NCBI RefSeq assembly: GCF_900156065.1
Contig: NZ_FTNF01000006.1
Location: forward strand, 248,001 to 312,000
Source: Micromonospora avicenniae
Lineage (GTDB): Bacteria > Actinomycetota > Actinomycetes > Mycobacteriales > Micromonosporaceae
Length of the DNA stretch: 64,000 nt
Direction of reading: 5' to 3'
Below, in pieces: positions 28,736 through 36,696 of this stretch (its first letter is position 1; each line of letters starts with the position of its first letter). The notes under the pieces are model-generated. The model searched no databases. It had not been told where the DNA came from and saw only the letters and a program-made list of their open reading frames with translations. Both the position numbers and the translations under genes were made by a program.

Positions 28736-29758
28736 TCAGGCGCGGGGGTGGGCCTGGCGGTAGGCGGAACGCAGCCGCTCCACCGAGACGTGCGTGTAGA
28801 TCTGTGTGCTGGCCAGCGAGGAGTGACCAAGCAGCTCCTGCACCGCACGCAGGTCCGCGCCGCCCTCCAGCAGATGGGTGGCGGCCGAGTGGCGCAGCCC
28901 GTGCGGACTGGTCCGGGGAAGGTCGGCCGCCTCCGCGTAGCCGCCGACGATCCGGCGGGCCGTCGTCGGGTTGAGCCGACCGCCGCGCGCGCCGAGGAAG
29001 AGCGCGTCCTGCGAGTGTGGTGCGGCCAGCGTCGGGCGGCCGTGGCGTACCCAGTCGTCGAGCGCCTGTTGAGCCGGCACCCCGTACGGCACGGCCCGCT
29101 CCCGGCCGCCCTTGCCGAGCACCCGGATCACCCGGCGCCCGTGGTCGATGTCGGCGAGGTTCAGCCCGCACGCCTCGCTGACCCGTACGCCGGTGCCGTA
29201 GAGCAGCTCCAGCAGCGCCCGGTCCCGCGACAGCAGAGGATCATCGACGCCGTCACCGCCGGTGAGTCGCCCGGGGGCCTCGACCAGCGCGGCCGCCTGA
29301 TCGGCGCGGAGCACGCCGGGCAGCTCCCGGTGCGCCCGCGGGCTGGCCAGCATGGCGCCCACGTCGGCCGGCAGCAGGCCGGACCGGTGTGCCCAGGCGC
29401 TGAACACCCGGGCCGAGGCGGCCCGCCGTGCCAGCGAGGTGCGGGCCGCGCCGGCCGTCCGGAGCCGCGCCAACCAACTGCGCAGCACGGCCAGGTCCAC
29501 GGTCGCGACGTCGACGCAACCCATCCGCGCAGCGTGGTCGAGGAGCGACACCACGTCGGTGACGTACGCCCGCACGGTGTGCGCGGAGCGGTTACGGACC
29601 CGGGCCAGGTGATCGGCGAACTCGTCGACGGCGTCCCGCAGCGGAGGCGGCAGCGCCTGATGGATCGCCCGGGTGCCTCGTGCCGCACGGCTCTGCGCCG
29701 CCGCACCACCTCGGCGCGGGGCACCACCGTTCGGTGCGGGCCGATCGTCGGCTGGCAT
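28736..29758 (-). CDS. xerC: Tyrosine recombinase XerC
   Basis: This 340-residue tyrosine recombinase would resolve chromosome dimers at dif together with XerD. The catalytic residues are seen in order: Arg in GTGVRVSEACGLNLADID, Lys in GKGGRERAVP, His-x-x-Arg in PHGLRHSAATHLLEGG, His in LLGHSSLASTQ, and Tyr in IYTHVS. The core-binding SAM-like domain starts at about residue 45 (LRDAVDEFADHLARVRNRSA). I chose the ATG at 29758, 10 bases after the dprA stop. It ends the yraN-comM-dprA-xerC set, so its transcription may be affected by the island in comM. Confidence 0.88.
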   Translation of the reverse strand: MPADDRPAPNGGAPRRGGAAAQSRAARGTRAIHQALPPPLRDAVDEFADHLARVRNRSAHTVRAYVTDVVSLLDHAARMGCVDVATVDLAVLRSWLARLRTAGAARTSLARRAASARVFSAWAHRSGLLPADVGAMLASPRAHRELPGVLRADQAAALVEAPGRLTGGDGVDDPLLSRDRALLELLYGTGVRVSEACGLNLADIDHGRRVIRVLGKGGRERAVPYGVPAQQALDDWVRHGRPTLAAPHSQDALFLGARGGRLNPTTARRIVGGYAEAADLPRTSPHGLRHSAATHLLEGGADLRAVQELLGHSSLASTQIYTHVSVERLRSAYRQAHPRA

Positions 29759-29768
29759 GGCGCACAGC

Positions 29769-31040
29769 CTACGGGCCCGCGGGGCGGTCAGCCGTCGGCC
29801 GGAGCGGACGAGCCAGCGCATAGCCGTCATCGCGGCGGACCACCATGGCGAGCTCCTCGAGCAGGGACAGCTTCCGCATCGCCGTCCGGACGTCCACGCC
29901 GGCCCGAGCCGCCAGCCGCTCCACGCCGACCGTGCCGCGGCGGGGCATCGCCTCCAGCACCGACCCGGCGTCGTCGTCGAGCGTGTCGATGGGGCGGTCC
30001 GGCCCGCGTGCCGGAGGAGCCAGGTCCACGCCGATCCGACCCACCTCCTCCAGCACGTGCGCCACGCCGGTGACCAGGCGCGTCTTCGGGTGATCCCGCA
30101 GCAGCTCGTGGGCGCCGACGGACATCGCCGACGTCACCGGGCCCGGCACCGCCATGGTCGGCCGATCGATGGCGAGAGCCCGGTGCGCGGTCTGGGTCGC
30201 GCCACTGCGCGCCGACGCCTCCACGACCACCGTCCCGACCGTCCCGGCGGCGATGACCCGATTGCGGATGAGGAACCGGGGCCGCAACGGATCGGAACCC
30301 GGTGCCCACTCGCTCACCAACAGTCCGGTGTCGGCGATCCGCTCGAAGAGCGCCGCGTTGCCCATCGGGTACGGCCGGTCCACGCCGCAGGCGAGCACCG
30401 CCACGGTGAGGCCGCCGGCGTTGAGCGCACCCCGGTGCGCGGCGGCGTCGATACCGAACGCGCCACCGGAGACCACCGTCCAGTCCCGGTCCGCCAATCC
30501 GTAGCCGAGCTCGGTGGCGACGTGGGTGCCGTAGCCGGTGGCGGCCCGGGCACCTACCACCGCCACCGAACGATCCAGCGCCTCGGCCAGCGGCCACGAG
30601 CCTCGTACCCAGAAGCAGAGCGGCGGCGCCGTCTCCGTGTCCACCCGGCGCTGGGCTTCGGTCAGGTGGAGGCGGTGCAGATCGACCAGGCGGGCCGGCC
30701 ACTCCTCGTCCTCCGGCGTGACGATGCGCGCGCCGAGTCGCTCCGTGCGTCGCACCGCCTCGGCCGCGACGGCGCGCGGGTCGCCCCCGGCAACCCGGGC
30801 GGCCACCGTGGCGCGCAGCTTCCGGTCCGGCGCACCACCGTCGAGAAGCAACTCCAGCGCGGCCACCGGGCCGAGCTCTTCCACCAGTTGACACACCGAC
30901 CGGGTGCCCGGCTCGGTGAGCCAGGCCAGCGCGATCCGGGCCAGCGTCCGTTCCTCCCGTTCGCTCGTGCCGGCACCACGCTCAGCTGCCGTGCCGGCAC
31001 GACGCAGGTCCGCACCGAGCTCGATGATTCGCTCGCTCAT
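29769..31040 (-). CDS. dprA: DNA-processing protein DprA
   Basis: This 423-residue protein loads RecA on incoming single-stranded DNA in natural transformation. The Rossmann-like DprA domain shows VAVVGARAATGYGTHVATEL, VVSGGAFGIDAAAHRGAL, ACGVDRPYPMGNAALFE, and SEWAPGSDPLRPRFLIRNR with VIAAGTVGTVVVEASARSG. The C-terminal winged helix (residues about 345-410) is present. The first 25 residues duplicate an upstream 71-bp unit (see 31037). The ATG overlaps the stop of that mini-ORF (ATGA). It lies downstream of comM, which is now split by an island. Confidence 0.93.
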   Translation of the reverse strand: MSERIIELGADLRRAGTAAERGAGTSEREERTLARIALAWLTEPGTRSVCQLVEELGPVAALELLLDGGAPDRKLRATVAARVAGGDPRAVAAEAVRRTERLGARIVTPEDEEWPARLVDLHRLHLTEAQRRVDTETAPPLCFWVRGSWPLAEALDRSVAVVGARAATGYGTHVATELGYGLADRDWTVVSGGAFGIDAAAHRGALNAGGLTVAVLACGVDRPYPMGNAALFERIADTGLLVSEWAPGSDPLRPRFLIRNRVIAAGTVGTVVVEASARSGATQTAHRALAIDRPTMAVPGPVTSAMSVGAHELLRDHPKTRLVTGVAHVLEEVGRIGVDLAPPARGPDRPIDTLDDDAGSVLEAMPRRGTVGVERLAARAGVDVRTAMRKLSLLEELAMVVRRDDGYALARPLRPTADRPAGP

Positions 31041-31111
31041 GCCGGCACTCCGATCCGCGGCGTGCCGGCATCAGGCACGTCCGCACCGGGCTCGAATATC
31101 TGCGCCCTCAT
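31037..31111 (-). CDS. 24-codon mini-ORF, tandem copy of the dprA 5' end
   Basis: An ATG at 31111 overlaps the comM stop (ATGA) and opens a 24-codon frame (MRAQIFEPGADVPDAGT followed by PRIGVPA). Its TGA overlaps the dprA ATG. The DNA is a diverged copy of the first 71 bases of dprA: both share TCGAGC, CGGTGCGGAC and TGCCGGCACG at the same spacing. The unit most likely arose by tandem duplication and now forms a coupling ORF between comM and dprA. Whether a peptide is made is unknown. Confidence 0.6.
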   Translation of the reverse strand: MRAQIFEPGADVPDAGTPRIGVPA

Positions 31112-31797
31112 GTCGCATCTCCCGTCCGCAGTTGAATGGCCTCGAGCACGTCGTCCCGGACCGGCCGGGAGCGCCCGTCGAGGTCCGCGATGGTCCAGGC
31201 CAGCCGGATGACCCGGTCGAAGCCCCGCGCCGAGAGCGAGCCGGAGTCCAGTCGGGCGCGCAACTCCGCCGTGTCGGACCCGGGTAGCCGCCACGGTGGC
31301 CGGCGCAGGTCCGGCCCGGGGACCTGCCCGTTGAGTCGGTGGCCGAGCCCGGCCCACCGCTCGGCGGCCGCGTCTCGGGCCGTCGCCACGCGGCGTGCCA
31401 CCGCCGCCGACGACTCCCGGTCTCCCTCACCAGCCATCAGCTCGGCGGCCCGTACCGCCGGCAGTTGCACCTGGACGTCGATCCGGTCCAGCAGCGGCCC
31501 GGAGAGCCGGCCGAGGTACCGCCGTCGGGCGAGCGGGCTGCACTCGCAGTACGCGTCGCCGGCGGGCTTCGCGCACGGGCAGGGGTTGGCGGCCAGCACC
31601 AGTTGTGTCAGTGCCGGGTACTCGGTGCCGCCCCGGCTGCGCGCGAGTTGGACCCGGCCGTGCTCCAGCGGCTGGCGCAGCGCCTCCAGGGCGCCCTTGC
31701 TGAACTCCGGTGCCTCGTCGAGGAACAGCACCCCGCGATGGGCCAGCGACACCGCGCCCGGGCGGGCGAGCCCAGAGCCCCCGCCGACCAGCGACGG
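31108..31797 (-). pseudogene. comM: comM 3' half, separated by the island
   Basis: These 229 codons encode the C-terminal part of ComM/YifB, an AAA+ Mg-chelatase-like helicase that promotes branch migration during transformation. Visible are the Walker B helix GVLFLDEAPEFSKGALEALR, QLARSRGGTEYPALTQLVLA, NPCPCAKPAGDAYCECSPLA, LSGPLLDRIDVQVQLPAV, and the arginine-rich end SARGFDRVIRLAWTIADLDG. The N-terminal 277 residues with Walker A are at 40998-41828. A GTG at 31800 could start translation, but no clear ribosome site precedes it. Precise excision of the element would restore one frame. Confidence 0.92.
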
Positions 31798-31800
31798 CAC
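31795..31800. other. Left attachment junction (attL) in comM
   Basis: Host comM sequence changes to element sequence here. This junction and the one at 40995-41000 share only CGG-N-AC. The exact two-base crossover must lie in that stretch. Either CG/GG or AC would regenerate an uninterrupted comM reading ThrValProSerLeuVal across the joint. Confidence 0.7.
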
Positions 31801-31863
31801 TCCGGCGCTTCGCCCGTGGTGGGGGTCTTCCAGAGCCGCTAAGCGCCGTGATGAGATTCGATC

Positions 31864-33351
31864 ATGCCTACCGACGAGGTAATGCGGCCTTACCTGCGAG
31901 TCAGCGACAACAAACGTGGCCAGTCCGAGTCCGTCAAGGAGCAGCTAGCCGAGCTGGACGAGGACGCGAGCGAGCGGGCCTGGCAGCTCGGCGAGCCCTA
32001 CGCCGACGACGGGATCTCGGCCAGCCAGTACGCCGAGAAAGTCCGGGGCGACTTCACCAAGCTGCTGGCGGACCTGCGGGCAGGCACGTTCGGCGCGTCG
32101 ATCCTCGGGCTGTGGGAGCTGTCCCGGTTCAGCCGCCAGGTCGATGAGTGGGCCCCGGCCCTGCGGCTGCTGGAGGCGGCCAGCGTGCGAGTCTGGGTAT
32201 CCGACGTCGGGAAGATGTACGACCCGGCCGACCCCGACGACCGGGCGACCCTGCTCACCGGGGCAGTGCGGGCCGAGTACGAGTCGGCCCAAACCAGCCG
32301 ACGGGTCAAGCGGACCGTACGCCAGAAGGCCCGAGCCGGGTGGATGCACGGGCAGGCCCCGTACGGCTACCGCCGCGAGTACGACCCCGAGACGGGCAAG
32401 CTGCTGCGGCAGGTCATCGTCCCCGACGAGGCGAAGGTCATCCGGGACATCTTCGACCGGCTGGAGGCGGGGCACACCCTGCGCTCGGTCACGATCGACC
32501 TGCGAGACGCCGGGGTGCGGTCCCGTGCTGGCCGCCCGCTGTCCGAGCAGGTCGTCCGAGGCATGGCGACCCGGGACACCTACGCCGGTCGCCGTCGGCA
32601 CTCGACCCGGGCTGCGAACGGCAGGGGCGGCCAGGTCTACGAGGCCGCATGGCCAGCGATCGTCAAGCCGGAGCAGTTCGACGCCGTACAGAGCATCCTG
32701 AACAACCCGGCCCGCAGGACGAACCGCGACGGGCAGGGGCGGCATTTCCTGTCCATGATCGCGATGTGTGACCGGTGCGTTGCCCCGATGACGACCTCCC
32801 AGCGCGGGGGCGAGCCCTGGCACTACCGGTGCCACGCGAACTGCGGGATTCAGGTGAGTGAGGAGCTGCTCGACCGGATCGCGTTTGACGTCATCGTCGG
32901 GTACCTCAGCAGGCCCGACGTTTACGAGGAGTTGACCCGCAGCCGGGGCGGCAGTCCGGAGCTTGAACGGGTGCGGGCACGGCTGGCGGAGGTCCGGCGG
33001 AACCTGGTCGAGCTTGAGGCGGACCTCGCAGCCGAACGAATCACCATCAAGGCGGCCGGCGCAGCCGAACGAAAGTGGATGGCCGAAGAGGAGCAGCTCG
33101 TACGGCAGGAGCGGGAGCTGTCCACCCCGCCCGCGCTGGCCGCCTTCCTCAACGCCGGGGGCGACATCCGGGAGCGGCTGGAGGCGGCCCCGATGTCGGC
33201 CCGTCGAGCGGTCGCCCGGGAGGTGCTGTCGCCGGACCTGGTCGGGCAGCTTCGGGTGGGCAAGGTGACGACGAACCGGTGGTGCGACGAGTGCCGCAAG
33301 CCGACATGTGTTCACCGGGTGCTCGCCCGGATCAACTGGCACCGCGCATAA
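31864..33351 (+). CDS. Large serine recombinase (integrase)
   Basis: This 495-residue integrase has an N-terminal resolvase domain with the nucleophile Ser14 in YLRVSDNKRGQSES and further active-site arginines in WELSRFSRQVDEW and EYESAQTSRRVKR. The recombinase domain follows (APYGYRREYDPETGKLLRQV). A zinc ribbon starts near residue 298 (MCDRCVAPM with RCHANCG). A coiled-coil motif near residues 365-420 is followed by a further Cys pair (CDECRKPTCVHR). It begins 67 bases inside attL, as expected for a unidirectional phage-type integrase that recombines attP with an attB in comM. Confidence 0.95.
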   Translation: MPTDEVMRPYLRVSDNKRGQSESVKEQLAELDEDASERAWQLGEPYADDGISASQYAEKVRGDFTKLLADLRAGTFGASILGLWELSRFSRQVDEWAPALRLLEAASVRVWVSDVGKMYDPADPDDRATLLTGAVRAEYESAQTSRRVKRTVRQKARAGWMHGQAPYGYRREYDPETGKLLRQVIVPDEAKVIRDIFDRLEAGHTLRSVTIDLRDAGVRSRAGRPLSEQVVRGMATRDTYAGRRRHSTRAANGRGGQVYEAAWPAIVKPEQFDAVQSILNNPARRTNRDGQGRHFLSMIAMCDRCVAPMTTSQRGGEPWHYRCHANCGIQVSEELLDRIAFDVIVGYLSRPDVYEELTRSRGGSPELERVRARLAEVRRNLVELEADLAAERITIKAAGAAERKWMAEEEQLVRQERELSTPPALAAFLNAGGDIRERLEAAPMSARRAVAREVLSPDLVGQLRVGKVTTNRWCDECRKPTCVHRVLARINWHRA

Positions 33352-33406
33352 ACCGTGTGATCCACTAGAGGGGTACGGGGGACACCCCGGGCCATCCACA
33401 CCCCTG

Positions 33407-33440
33407 CGGAAATCCTATTCGTTCGAACGAAGGATTTCCG
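33407..33440. promoter_or_regulatory. 34-bp nested palindrome after the integrase gene
   Basis: CGGAAATCCT (33407-33416) and AGGATTTCCG (33431-33440) flank a perfect 14-bp palindrome, TTCGTTCGAACGAA (33418-33431). It is less GC-rich than its surroundings and ends 5 bases before the ATG of the next gene, with no ordinary ribosome site between. It could be an operator, a terminator hairpin for the integrase, or both. Confidence 0.65.
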
Positions 33441-33445
33441 TCGAG

Positions 33446-33709
33446 ATGGCGAAGCCCAGAAGCTCGATCCCGTGGACCAGTGACGCCCGGCACACCAAGG
33501 CCGGGGCCACCGTCGGCAGTCGGATCGCCCACTTCGGACCCGATGCGCCGGAGACGCAGGCGGCCAGGACCGAAGTCCGGGTCGTCCGCGCCGAGCTGGC
33601 ACTTGAGGACCTGATCAACTCCGCCCCCGCCCCGACCGCCGAGCAGGTCGAGCGGATCCGTCGACTGCTTCCGGCCGTCGGCATCACCCCGGCGGGGGTG
33701 GCCGCATGA
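33446..33709 (+). CDS. Hypothetical island protein (87 aa)
   Basis: I do not recognise this protein. It begins MAKPRSSIPWTSDARHTKAG and ends with a predicted helical segment (TEVRVVRAELALEDLINSAP, then EQVERIRRLLPAVG). The N-terminal half is basic. The ATG lies immediately after the palindrome at 33407, and the stop overlaps the next ATG (ATGA). It starts a chain of four overlapping small genes. Confidence 0.65.
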   Translation: MAKPRSSIPWTSDARHTKAGATVGSRIAHFGPDAPETQAARTEVRVVRAELALEDLINSAPAPTAEQVERIRRLLPAVGITPAGVAA

Positions 33710-33993
33710 GCGCCGAAGACCTCGGGCGAGTCCCGGTCGACTCCGGTCGGCTGCTGGTCGTCGACCCCTGCCACCTGCCGCCCGAGCTGGTCGCCCGACT
33801 CACCCGACCGAACGAGCACGGGACGACCCTCGCCGCGATCGTCGGCACTCCGCACGGTGACGGCTGGTACCCGGTCGTCGGCGAGCCCGGGGCCCTCGCG
33901 ATCCTCGACCCGCACCACGACTACGACTCCGAGCCGGAGGACGGCGACGGGGGTTGGAAGGCGGCCACGCTGCCCGAGGGTGGTGCCGAGTGA
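33706..33993 (+). CDS. Hypothetical acidic island protein (95 aa)
   Basis: I do not recognise this family. The protein reads as a small beta-rich fold (GRLLVVDPCHLPPELVARLT, GTTLAAIVGTPHGDGWYPVV, then LAILDPHHDYDSEP) with an acidic C-terminus. It overlaps both neighbours by 4 bases (ATGA and GTGA), so translation of the set is coupled. Confidence 0.65.
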   Translation: MSAEDLGRVPVDSGRLLVVDPCHLPPELVARLTRPNEHGTTLAAIVGTPHGDGWYPVVGEPGALAILDPHHDYDSEPEDGDGGWKAATLPEGGAE

Positions 33994-34385
33994 GCTGCCA
34001 GCACATTCGCCGAGTCGCCACCCCGGCGAACTGGCTCGGGGACCTCTACCAGGCGTGCGCGGTCGAATTCCTCGTCCCCGGGGCTCTGTCCGCCAACCGG
34101 GTGGTCGCGTTCCTCGGGCATGACCAGAACGACCACGGCGTGTTCTGCCTCTGCGAGGACCTCGCCGACCGCTGCCGCCTCGTCCTGGAAGCCGGAGGGG
34201 TGATCGCCATCCCGACCGACCAGTACCCCGAATCGGCAGCCAGCGAGGCGGTCGAGGCCCAGCCCGAGGCGAAGCCCCTGCGGGTCGTCCGGGTGCCGTT
34301 CAAGCAGCTCGACACCGACCGGATCGTCTCGGTGGTTGGGGTCAGCGAGAGCTACTACCGGCGGCTGGTCGAGGGGGTGTCGTGA
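33990..34385 (+). CDS. Hypothetical island protein (131 aa)
   Basis: No family is recognised. The GTG at 33990 overlaps the previous stop (GTGA). The middle segment has CLCEDLADRCRLVLEAGGVI, and the end, DRIVSVVGVSESYYRRLVEG, may be a short helix-turn-helix-like segment. A GTG/ATG start for the next gene overlaps its stop. Confidence 0.6.
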   Translation: MSCQHIRRVATPANWLGDLYQACAVEFLVPGALSANRVVAFLGHDQNDHGVFCLCEDLADRCRLVLEAGGVIAIPTDQYPESAASEAVEAQPEAKPLRVVRVPFKQLDTDRIVSVVGVSESYYRRLVEGVS

Positions 34386-34705
34386 TGCGGACCAAGCCGA
34401 GGACCAAACGGGGCACCGGGCGGGGCAAGGGCCCGTTGGTGTTGAGCGTCCGCAGGAGTAGCCATGCCCGGATCGTCCTGGTGCACATGCTCGCCGACGC
34501 CGGGATGGTCCGGGCGGATGGGCTGATCGACTACCACCCGCTGCGGGGGGCGATGCGCCGAAGCGGTGTCAGCCAGGCCGAGTTCGAGCGTGAACTCGGG
34601 CGGCTCGCCGACGAGGGCCACCTCAGCGTCGAGCACTACCGGACGCCCGACGGGCTGCTGTTGAACCGGTACCGGCTCGCGACCGAACTGCGGATCAAGC
34701 AGTGA
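34385..34705 (+). CDS. Probable winged-helix protein of the island (106 aa)
   Basis: A very basic N-terminus (MRTKPRTKRGTGRGKGPL) precedes a segment that reads as a winged helix: HPLRGAMRRSGVSQAEFERE, LGRLADEGHLSVEHYRTPDG. It may bind DNA near the replication region or regulate the small-gene chain. An alternative GTG start is 3 bases upstream. This is inference from sequence pattern only. Confidence 0.6.
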   Translation: MRTKPRTKRGTGRGKGPLVLSVRRSSHARIVLVHMLADAGMVRADGLIDYHPLRGAMRRSGVSQAEFERELGRLADEGHLSVEHYRTPDGLLLNRYRLATELRIKQ

Positions 34706-34803
34706 CCCGGGCCGAACGGCGGATGGCCGAGGTGCGGGCGAGTGTGGCCGCCCTGCTGGCCCTCGTCCGACAAGCGATGGCGGCCAGCCAACAGCCGAAG
34801 TAG
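34702..34803 (+). CDS. Tiny island ORF (33 aa)
   Basis: A GTG overlapping the previous stop opens a 33-codon frame, VTRAERRMAEVRASVAALLA then LVRQAMAASQQPK, a likely amphipathic helix. The only support is overlap with its neighbour and the terminator that follows 10 bases later. Confidence 0.45.
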   Translation: MTRAERRMAEVRASVAALLALVRQAMAASQQPK

Positions 34804-34812
34804 CCCGGGTAT

Positions 34813-34847
34813 GCGTCGGGCCCGGGGAGGCAACCCGGGCCCGACGC
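34813..34847 (+). terminator. Strong hairpin before the helicase gene
   Basis: Perfect 14-bp arms GCGTCGGGCCCGGG (34813-34826) and CCCGGGCCCGACGC (34834-34847) close the small-gene operon. An A-rich stretch (ACCAAAAGCC) follows. The helicase gene starts 50 bases later. Confidence 0.85.
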
Positions 34848-34896
34848 CCAACCAAAAGCCCTGAGCAGGGGCGGATCAGACAGGAGCCAGCCAATC

Positions 34897-36312
34897 ATGA
34901 GCCTTACCACTGAGACCAGTCGGCCGACCGCCGATACCGAGGTCGGAGCCCACTGGACCGAATACGTCTTCACCTTCGCGGGCTGCCAGGGATGCAGTGA
35001 CCCGGAGAACTGCCCCGACTGCCACCACTGCGAGGGCCCGGTCTGCTGGTGCCAGCAGCCGCTCTGCTGGCTGGACGACACGACCCCCGGCGAGCGGGTG
35101 TGGCTCGGCTGCTGGGTGCCCGGGTTCGAGGACATGGACGAGGGAGAGCAGCGGGTGGAGCTGGACAAGCTGCGGGCTGAGTCGTGGTACCCGAAGACGG
35201 CGGGGCGGCTCGCCAACCACCCCGACCTGTGGCCGGGGCCCGGGGGCTTCGACGGTCCGTCCTGGTGGGCACCCGTCCCGGAGGCCCCGACGATGCCCCC
35301 GGGAGCCACGGGGACGCCCTGGGAGGCCCCGGCGGGTATGTCGATGGGGGTGCCGCTCCCGGAGGCTCCGGCGAGCCCACGAGAGGGGGCCGCGTACCTC
35401 GCTCTCAAGGCCGCATTGTTCAGTGAGGACGAGTTCGACCAGCGGCCCCCGGTCGACTGGCTGGTGGACAAGGTGCTGCCCCGGGGGTCGCTCGCCTACA
35501 TCATCGGCGAGCCCGGCAACGGTAAAACGTTCGTCGCGCTCGACCTCGCCTACAGCCTCGCCACCGGGCGCGAGTGGTGGGGACATGAGATCGCCGAGAC
35601 GGGCCCGGTGCTTTACGTCGCGGCCGAGGATGACCAGGGGGTGCAGGCCCGCGCCCGAGCCTGGCGGTCCCGGTTCAGCGGCGGCCAGGTCACGGGCAGG
35701 GTTCGCTTCCTCGCCCACGCGCCGCAGGTCGGCGAGCCTGGCAGCTTTGAAGCCCTCGGGGAGATCGTCGCCGAGCTGGGGCCGAAGCTGGTCATCCTCG
35801 ACACGCAGGCCCGGGTCACCCGGGGGCTGGACGAGAACGACAGCAAGGCCATGGGCGAGCTGATCCACCAGGCGAACCAGATCCAGAAGCTCGGGGCGAC
35901 CGTCGTGATGGTTCACCACCCGGCCCGGGGTGGGACGGTGCCCCGGGGCTCGTCCTCGCAGGAGGGGGCGGCCGATGTCGTCATGTTCTGCCAGATGGAC
36001 GACGACAAGATCATCAAGGTGAAGTGCACGAAGCAGAAGAACGCGGCCGAGTTCGAGCCCCTGTCGCTGGGCCTCGACCCCGAGGGTGAGTCGGCAGTGT
36101 TGAAGGCGGCCAAGCCGATCCGCTGGGAGGGTCAGGAGCAGATCATCGCCTGGCTTGACGAGCTGGGCGTGCCGCACGAGGCCGGGTCACCGACCGCCCG
36201 AAAGGCCCTGGCCGAGGCGGGACGCGAGGTTACGAAGAAGGCGGTCGAGGACGCGGTGAAGCTCCGTAAGTCCCGGCCCCCGGTGCCGAGGCTGGCAGCC
36301 CCCGAACGGTGA
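34897..36312 (+). CDS. RepA/AAA_25-type replication helicase with Cys-rich head
   Basis: This 471-residue protein has a RecA-fold ATPase core like the hexameric RepA helicases of small plasmids and phages. Walker A is GEPGNGKTFVALDLAYSLA (about residues 203-221), Walker B is KLVILDTQARVTRG (about 296-309), and VVMVHHPARGG carries a sensor histidine motif. The N-terminal 60 residues hold about ten cysteines (CQGCSDPENCPDCHHCEGP with CWCQQPLCW), a probable zinc-binding or primase-contact module. The last 60 residues look like a winged helix. It lies just before an iteron-like cluster, so an initiator/helicase role is likely. Confidence 0.85.
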   Translation: MSLTTETSRPTADTEVGAHWTEYVFTFAGCQGCSDPENCPDCHHCEGPVCWCQQPLCWLDDTTPGERVWLGCWVPGFEDMDEGEQRVELDKLRAESWYPKTAGRLANHPDLWPGPGGFDGPSWWAPVPEAPTMPPGATGTPWEAPAGMSMGVPLPEAPASPREGAAYLALKAALFSEDEFDQRPPVDWLVDKVLPRGSLAYIIGEPGNGKTFVALDLAYSLATGREWWGHEIAETGPVLYVAAEDDQGVQARARAWRSRFSGGQVTGRVRFLAHAPQVGEPGSFEALGEIVAELGPKLVILDTQARVTRGLDENDSKAMGELIHQANQIQKLGATVVMVHHPARGGTVPRGSSSQEGAADVVMFCQMDDDKIIKVKCTKQKNAAEFEPLSLGLDPEGESAVLKAAKPIRWEGQEQIIAWLDELGVPHEAGSPTARKALAEAGREVTKKAVEDAVKLRKSRPPVPRLAAPER

Positions 36313-36355
36313 ATCGGCCGCGGGTGACAACCCAATAGCGACGAGTAGCAGACGG

Positions 36356-36573
36356 CTTCCCGGTCTTCCCGGGAAGCCGTTGCCATAGGGGTAATGGGCC
36401 TGGACTTCCCGGGGAGGGCGGGAAGCGGCGGGAAGCCTGGGCCCTCCGGGTGCAGCGTGGCCGGTCAGGGCATATGTGGACTTCCCGGGAAGCGACGGGA
36501 AGTAGGCAGCCAGCAATGCCCCGGCCGGGCTTCCTTCCCGGCCCCCACCCCCCAGAGGGGTGGGGGCGGGAAG
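36356..36573. other. Candidate replication origin: CTTCCCGG repeat cluster
   Basis: At least nine copies of CTTCCCG or its complement lie here: 36356, 36365, 36405, 36419, 36429, 36481, 36495, 36534 and 36567. Two of them form the same perfect 12-bp palindrome CTTCCCGGGAAG (36365-36376 and 36481-36492, 116 bp apart). A 10-bp hairpin CCCCCACCCC/GGGGTGGGGG is at 36542-36566. A short A-rich patch follows near 36600. The gap from 36313 to 36696 has no convincing gene. Position next to the helicase gene suggests an iteron-type origin. Confidence 0.6.
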
Positions 36574-36696
36574 AAGCTCCGGCATTCGAAACGAGGAGAC
36601 GAAAAACAACACCCCCCACCCTCGTTCGCTTGGCCGCCTACCTACCCCCTGCCCCTTGCCGACACCCCCCGCCCGGCACCCTGCTCGACTGGGGAC

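Noticed and set aside
28736..29758. Tyrosine recombinase as the integrase of the island
   Set aside because: It lies outside the island, two genes from the junction, and is in the conserved dprA-xerC order. The island has its own serine integrase.
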